Source: Mactromeris polynyma (taxonomy: Eukaryota; Mollusca; Bivalvia; Venerida; Mactridae). From it: a DNA stretch of 64,000 bases. The notes under the pieces were generated by a model. That model saw nothing but the letters and a program-made list of their open reading frames with translations. It ran no database searches and was not told the DNA's origin. The stretch spans positions 3,410,001 to 3,474,000 of the forward strand of contig JASFXZ010000015.1 of NCBI GenBank assembly GCA_032209605.1, written 5' to 3'. The translations under genes and the position numbers were made by a program. Below are positions 59,824-64,000 of this stretch, piece by piece (the stretch's first letter is position 1; every line of letters begins with the position of its first letter).

Positions 59824-61038
59824 ATATAGCTTATAGTTAGTTTGCGTGTTTCTTGTTTATCATACTCAAATTTACACTTTCGAATATTCGATTTATAACT
59901 AGACCTGGCTTTGACCATATTAGATATATTTTCTGCAGTTTTATCATTTCTGTACAGATTCAACTTTCTATAAAAATCTCTTCTCATATCAAAGCATTCA
60001 GCAGTGAACCACTTATTAAAATTATTAGTTTGATATTTGTTTTCTTCTGGCTTGATCAGTTTCTTTTTGAAACCTGCTGAGGCTACATTATCTACAATAT
60101 TTGACAGTTCATTAATACAGAAATCAATATCAGCTACAGTATTCGCCTTTGCAACATTTTGGTTAAAAACATGAAATTTATTTAAAGTCGAGTCAAGAGA
60201 CAACTCTTCAATAAATACGTGTTTTCGATCACTGTTCCATACACATTTATAATTGATTGATGTTGTCTCAAGTTCATCATAACCAGTACATTTATTATCA
60301 CGTGGTTTATCAAATACAAGTGAAAAATCAATTAAACAATGGTCAGACATGATATTAGGGTCATGTACACTGAACATACACACGGATTGAAATAAATTCT
60401 GTGTAGTTATGACATAATCTACAACACTCGAACCTCTTTTACCAACATGCGTGAAACGCCCTTGTTTATCTCTATCACAACGACCATTTAAAATACTCAT
60501 ACCTGTTTGTTTACATAAATCTAACAACATAAGCCCAAAATTATTGATATGACCTATATCTTGAGAACATTGAGTCATATTTACATCTGTAATATAAACA
60601 TCAGGTAAAACATCCATATGTAAAGTGTCATCATCAGATACAAAATCAGGCAAATCAGAAGTGTGCGCATTCATATCACCACACAAAACTAAAACCATGC
60701 TCATATTTTGAATCTAACAAAGTAATGAAATCCATTAATCTATCAAAAGTATGTGATTCTATCATATTCTGTCGACTGCTGTTTTCCGGTACCACATAAC
60801 AAAGACATACAAATAAATCATCTTTCAATGACATTAATTTACCGTCAATTTTTACACAAATTATATCATCCTGACTTTTAAAAACTAGAGTTTCAGGGCT
60901 AACAAAATCATTTCTCACATACACAATCAACCCTCCGGATGAACGTTTAGTTGATGCTTTCCTCTCCGTTCTATTCAAAATAAAATAGTCAAAATTATCT
61001 ACGGCACTAATAAAACATATACGAAAATATACGTACAC
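59820..61038 (-). pseudogene. Endonuclease part of LINE 3 ORF2
   Basis: The apurinic-like endonuclease nicks the target DNA. Visible blocks: SSGGLIVYVRNDF and LYVCLCYVVPENS-like residues in 61,038-60,676, then, after a one-frame shift near 60,690, LCGDMNAHTSDLPDF, GMSILNGRCDRD, SSVVDYVITT and IMSDHCLIDFSL (the SDH catalytic block). It then leads into the linker (YKSNIRKCKFEY) and ends at a TGA or in-frame break at about 59,820. The first part of the domain (with the QExW motif) is missing. Confidence 0.85.
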
Positions 61039-61197
61039 ATATAAGTGCGTATTTATATTGTTTTAGATAATGATATCAAATTAATGCAGTGGACATTTGC
61101 GTTAAAAAATAGCATTAACATGGAAACGTTAATATATATTATTGCTTTATGCCAAACATTCCGTTTTGTCTCTAAATAATATAACCTGGATATATCT

Positions 61198-62290
61198 CTA
61201 AAAGCATGATGTGTTACATGGGACAAGCACTATAAACACATTCCTGGATCCCATATTGTTTATAAATCTAACACTCAAACTGGGGAACCACGAGGAACGT
61301 GCAATATCCAAGAGGCACTGCATAAGACAATAACGTAAATACCTCCTAGTTTTTAGATCTAGAAAACTTACTTGTCTGTACACACATTTAGGACGTGAAT
61401 TGGCCTTAGTCACAATATCATTCACAATGGTTTCGGCAGGAAGGGACATATAACTTTTAAAACCAAGATATTTTACATTTTCTGTTGATTTATTGGTTTG
61501 CCCATTGCTAACAAGTATACAATCTCTCACCTTCTTTAGTTTTCCTTTGGTGCCAGCATGAAAACATTCAGTCTTACGGAGATGTGATGATAATTTATTG
61601 TCAACCAACCAAGATAAACAGGTGTCAAAACTGTACAAAGTTTTGCGGAAATAATTTGAGGATAATTGTGAGCAAAATAAATTGCACTACCATTAACAAG
61701 TAGAATTTATTTGCAACCAGTATCAATTCTAATAAACACATCATTACATAATAATACTAGTAATAGTAATGAGGGACTCCATAAGTAACTGGTTTTATAT
61801 CAGATAACACATTGTTAACGCTGGTTGTTTGATCCCTATCACTTAAATAATATACAAACCAAGCATTAGTCTGAATAAGCCCATACGTCTTAGCTTACTA
61901 CATAGTATATGATGATCAACGGTTGTCAAATGCCTTTGGTAAATCAGGCATAACCATTTCTGTGTACAAAAAGTTTGCACCATTGCTTCTTATAAGAACT
62001 AATAAGGCAGGTATCAGGCAGGTCATTATCTACAGGTCATTATCTACTTTAGAACTTTCAAGATGTGTGTACACATATATTTCTAGGAATTTAGAAACAA
62101 TGTTTAAAATACTGACATGCCTATAATTATCCACGTCAGGTTCAGTGATTTGCTTTTAAAAGGCAAAATTTAGCCAATCATTTCATCAGGTACATGTATC
62201 AGCCGCTCTAGTTTAGAGTTCATAACCATCCAGGCACCTGAAACACATCCATTCTTCAACGCCCGATAGAAATCCAGCTGAATCCTCAAT
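61198..62290 (-). pseudogene. Decayed CR1/Jockey-like reverse transcriptase
   Basis: Minus strand, from right to left: YRHVSILNIVSKFLEIYV (fingers, about 62,120), DLPKAFDN and DHHILCSKLRRMG (about 61,890-61,950), AWFVYYLSDRDQTTSVNN, SDIKPVTYGVPH, then a degenerate region. In 61,638-61,198 it continues KTECFHAGTKGKLKKVRD, STENVKYLGF and ANSRPKCVYRQVSFLDLKT. The catalytic YADDS motif has become LVNGS (61,686-61,700). The palm between YGVP and that site is mostly deleted. Multiple stops. It belongs to a different LINE lineage from LINEs 1-3. Confidence 0.75.
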
Positions 62291-62339
62291 AATACATCCT
62301 CGTAAATGTATCAGAATTTTGAACATTAACTGTCAACAG

Positions 62340-62955
62340 AAGAAACAGGAACGCTGAAAACCTCATTGGAAGTGTAAACCCTGACATCTTCTGAGCAACT
62401 GAAACCTGGTTGGATTCAACTAACAAATATAAAAATTTTTTCCCGGAATCAGTTTTACATCTACCTGAAATATAAAATTCTGAATCTTGGAGTAGCGTAC
62501 TCAAGTTATGATCTACCAGAAATGAAAGCTGACTGCAAGATCATTTGGGCAAAAATGCATAGTCTAGCCTCCAAGTCACTTCCTCTATGATCATCAAAAA
62601 CCTCAAACGAATCCAGTTTAAACTAGTTCAGAGAAGCAATAAGCCGTGCTAGCTGGAGATTGTTTGCTTACCATTGGTGGCTGCCTGATCCTGTCGGTCT
62701 GGGATTAGAAGAAATATATATGTCTAGTCAAGGCACAGCACGCATATCTTCATTATTTACCGGTATTCCCTGACAACCTTGATGACAATGTTGTAACCCA
62801 GATGGTTGATGTGTTCCTACAAGAAACAACAATATACTGGATCTGTTCAAACAAACGTTCCAAAACAAGGTTTACAGCATGGATCCTATTTCAGGGATAT
62901 CTTATCACGATGTTGTGCTTGTGGAATTCACCAACCCAATTGGTACAAAACAGGG
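62340..62955 (+). pseudogene. Endonuclease part of a CR1/Jockey-like LINE, inverted relative to its RT
   Basis: Plus strand, with stops: NPDIF (stop) ATETWLDST (the GTETWL catalytic block), FFPESVLHLPE, ANCKIIWAKMHSLASKSLPL, SLNQFREAISRAS-like residues near 62,610-62,650, a degenerate GDFN region, and LDLFKQTFQNKVYSMD leading to GISYHDVVLVEF (the SDHD catalytic block with one change). The order N to C runs away from the RT fragment. It is cut at its right end by the hAT-like element. Confidence 0.65.
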
Positions 62956-63566
62956 ATGTAAACGATTAACCGGTTAACCGTTCGAACATGCGGTTATCGG
63001 TTAGTAAAATCACTAACCGGTTTATTGTTTATATTTTTGAAAATATCTACTTTTCTTTTTTGAACAAAATCGAAAAATTGTGGTAACAATTTCATTACTT
63101 TGTCCCTGAAAGGTGTGAAACCGTGACGTTACGGGTGAATATCGATAATCCGCAATTAACAGTTTGACACGTATGCATTTGCTACAAATATGTAATGAAA
63201 GGGTCATTTAATTGTCCTTTGTTTCAATTGACAGCCGGACAACTCTTTTGGTGTTCGAGAATTTAGCATACTTAAATAGACAGATTAAGGATGTTGTTAT
63301 TGTACTGAACTTTGGGATTTAACGTTGTTGTATTCGAATAGATTATAACTGTCTGTTAAGTTAAGTGCGATTGTGAATGCTTCAATTTATCATATATGAT
63401 ATTATAATGTTTTAAATAAAAATAATGCAAATTATTGATATTTTTTCGTATTTATAATGATCAGTACTTAACAGAAATAAAACATTATCCGAACTAGTAC
63501 AAACGTCAAAATATAGGTCTAGTTTACCGATGTCATGGTAAAAACATAAACGGCAAAACACGTACC
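62952..63566. mobile_element. hAT-like MITE, copy 2, lacking its right end
   Basis: The left end AGGGATGTAAACGATTAACC is followed by GGTTAACCGTTCGAACATGC, and blocks match copy 1 throughout (ACACGTATGC.TTTGCTACAAATAT, GTTGTATTCGAATAGA, CCGAACTAGTAC.AACGTCA). The match stops at AAACACGTA near 63,561, where the 24-bp tandem array starts. The expected AGGGATGTCA right terminus is absent. Confidence 0.7.
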
Positions 63567-63574
63567 GAATGGCT

Positions 63575-63914
63575 TATTCGGCCGAGTGGTTAACGTCTCC
63601 CGTGGCCGAGTGGTTAACGTCTCCCGTGGCCGAGTGGTTAACGTCTCCCGTTGCCGAGTGGTTAACGTCTCCCGTTGCCGAGTGGTTAACGTCTCCCGTT
63701 GCCGAGTGGTTAACGTCTCCCGTGGCCGAGTGGTTAACGTCTCCCGTGGCCGAGTGGTTAACGTCTCCCGTGGCCGAGTGGTAAACGTCTCCCGTTGCCG
63801 AGTGGTTAACGTCTCCCGTGGCCGAGTGGTTAACGTCTCCCGTTGCCGAGTGGTTAACGTCTCCCGTTGCCGAGTGGTTAACGTCTCCCGTGGCCGAGTT
63901 GTCAACGTCTCCCG
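63575..63914 (+). repeat. Fourteen-copy 24-bp tandem array carrying a tRNA A-box-like motif
   Basis: The unit has core GGCCGAGTGGTTAACGTC plus TCCCGT. Fourteen copies follow one another without spacers; the first and last are slightly diverged. Copies 2, 3, 7-9, 11 and 14 carry GTGGCC and copies 4-6, 10, 12 and 13 carry GTTGCC. TGGCCGAGTGG fits the Pol III A-box consensus TRGYNNARNNG and the D arm of Leu/Ser tRNAs. No B box or tRNA body follows. Because 24 is a multiple of 3, long frames are open on both strands; they are not genes. Confidence 0.92.
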
Positions 63915-64000
63915 ACAGTAGAAATAAATAATATTTACTTTATTATTTATCTGAAGTTAAGTTCATGCGCTTGCATATTATCGCTATGTATAGTGTGTAT

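Larger units (their letters stand above)
58017..61038 (-). mobile_element. LINE 3: ~3.0 kb minus-strand non-LTR retrotransposon, internally deleted
   Basis: The 3' end is marked by a TTTACAAG simple-repeat tail at 58,017-58,045, followed (minus-strand direction reversed) by a UTR of about 400 bases. It carries an APE-type endonuclease, reverse transcriptase with intact YADD, and a C-terminal zinc-knuckle relic. It is related to LINEs 1 and 2 (KTK..FKKGGR, F.YLG, EDEYHF) but more distant. The 5' end is truncated near 61,038, within the endonuclease. Confidence 0.88.

Noticed and set aside
63575..63914. CRISPR-like array
   Set aside because: Repeats are contiguous with no spacers, and the genome is eukaryotic.
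63519..63921. Long Thr/Arg-rich and Val/Ser/Arg-rich frames on both strands
   Set aside because: The 24-bp repeat is a multiple of three and stop-free, so all frames stay open; there is no start or gene context.

Overview
The window looks like nuclear DNA from an invertebrate animal, most likely a bivalve mollusc. It is AT-rich and intron-bearing, with widely spaced small exons joined in phase 1. It has many copies of the palindromic motif ACATGTACATGT, degenerate AAGGTCA/CAAGACC-type repeats, and a dense mix of non-LTR retrotransposons, Tc1/mariner scraps and MITEs. The species assignment is inference. The retrotransposons, exons and repeats are read directly from the sequence. Most long open frames are chance or repeat-derived.

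Layout. 0-6.7 kb: intergenic, with three unusual repeats (paired hairpins at 3.0 kb, an ATCG minisatellite with inverted arms at 3.6-3.9 kb, degenerate repeats at 4.0-4.6 kb). 6.7-8.5 kb: LINE 1, plus strand, 5'-truncated, two frameshifts. 9.0-10.9 kb: a three-exon minus-strand gene encoding a secreted PAN/Apple plus F5/8-type C (fucolectin-like) protein. 11-21 kb: mostly empty, with a GC-rich island at 17.4-18.06 kb and two weak exon candidates. 21.3-25.2 kb: copy A of a segmental duplication. It ends in a TATA promoter whose first exon appears to be deleted. 27.2-33.0 kb: six exons of a secreted, probably membrane-anchored, EGF/EB-module protein. Three of its modules sit in about 1-kb tandem units, and two of those exons are 119/120 identical. 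37-42 kb: small tandem repeats, a decayed EB-module exon, a TIR element of about 630 bp and a Tc1 remnant. 42.4-58.0 kb: three further tandem copies of the duplication (B, D, C). Copy D carries a hAT-like MITE and copy C carries a Tc1 remnant, the intact promoter plus first exon, and LINE 2. 58.0-61.0 kb: LINE 3, minus strand. 61.2-63.0 kb: a CR1/Jockey-like element with its endonuclease part inverted relative to the reverse transcriptase part. 62.95-63.9 kb: a second hAT-like MITE running into fourteen 24-bp repeats that carry a tRNA A-box motif.

How it fits together. The 21-58 kb region reads as a local gene-family expansion: one duplication unit carries a TATA promoter and a first exon that would code the start of a signal peptide. 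Copy A keeps the downstream exons but has lost the start exon. Copy C keeps the start exon, but two LINEs have landed downstream of it. Alignment of A against C also gives an empty site for dating the LINE 2 insertion. The lectin-like gene is the most complete gene. No bacterial, phage or CRISPR features were seen.
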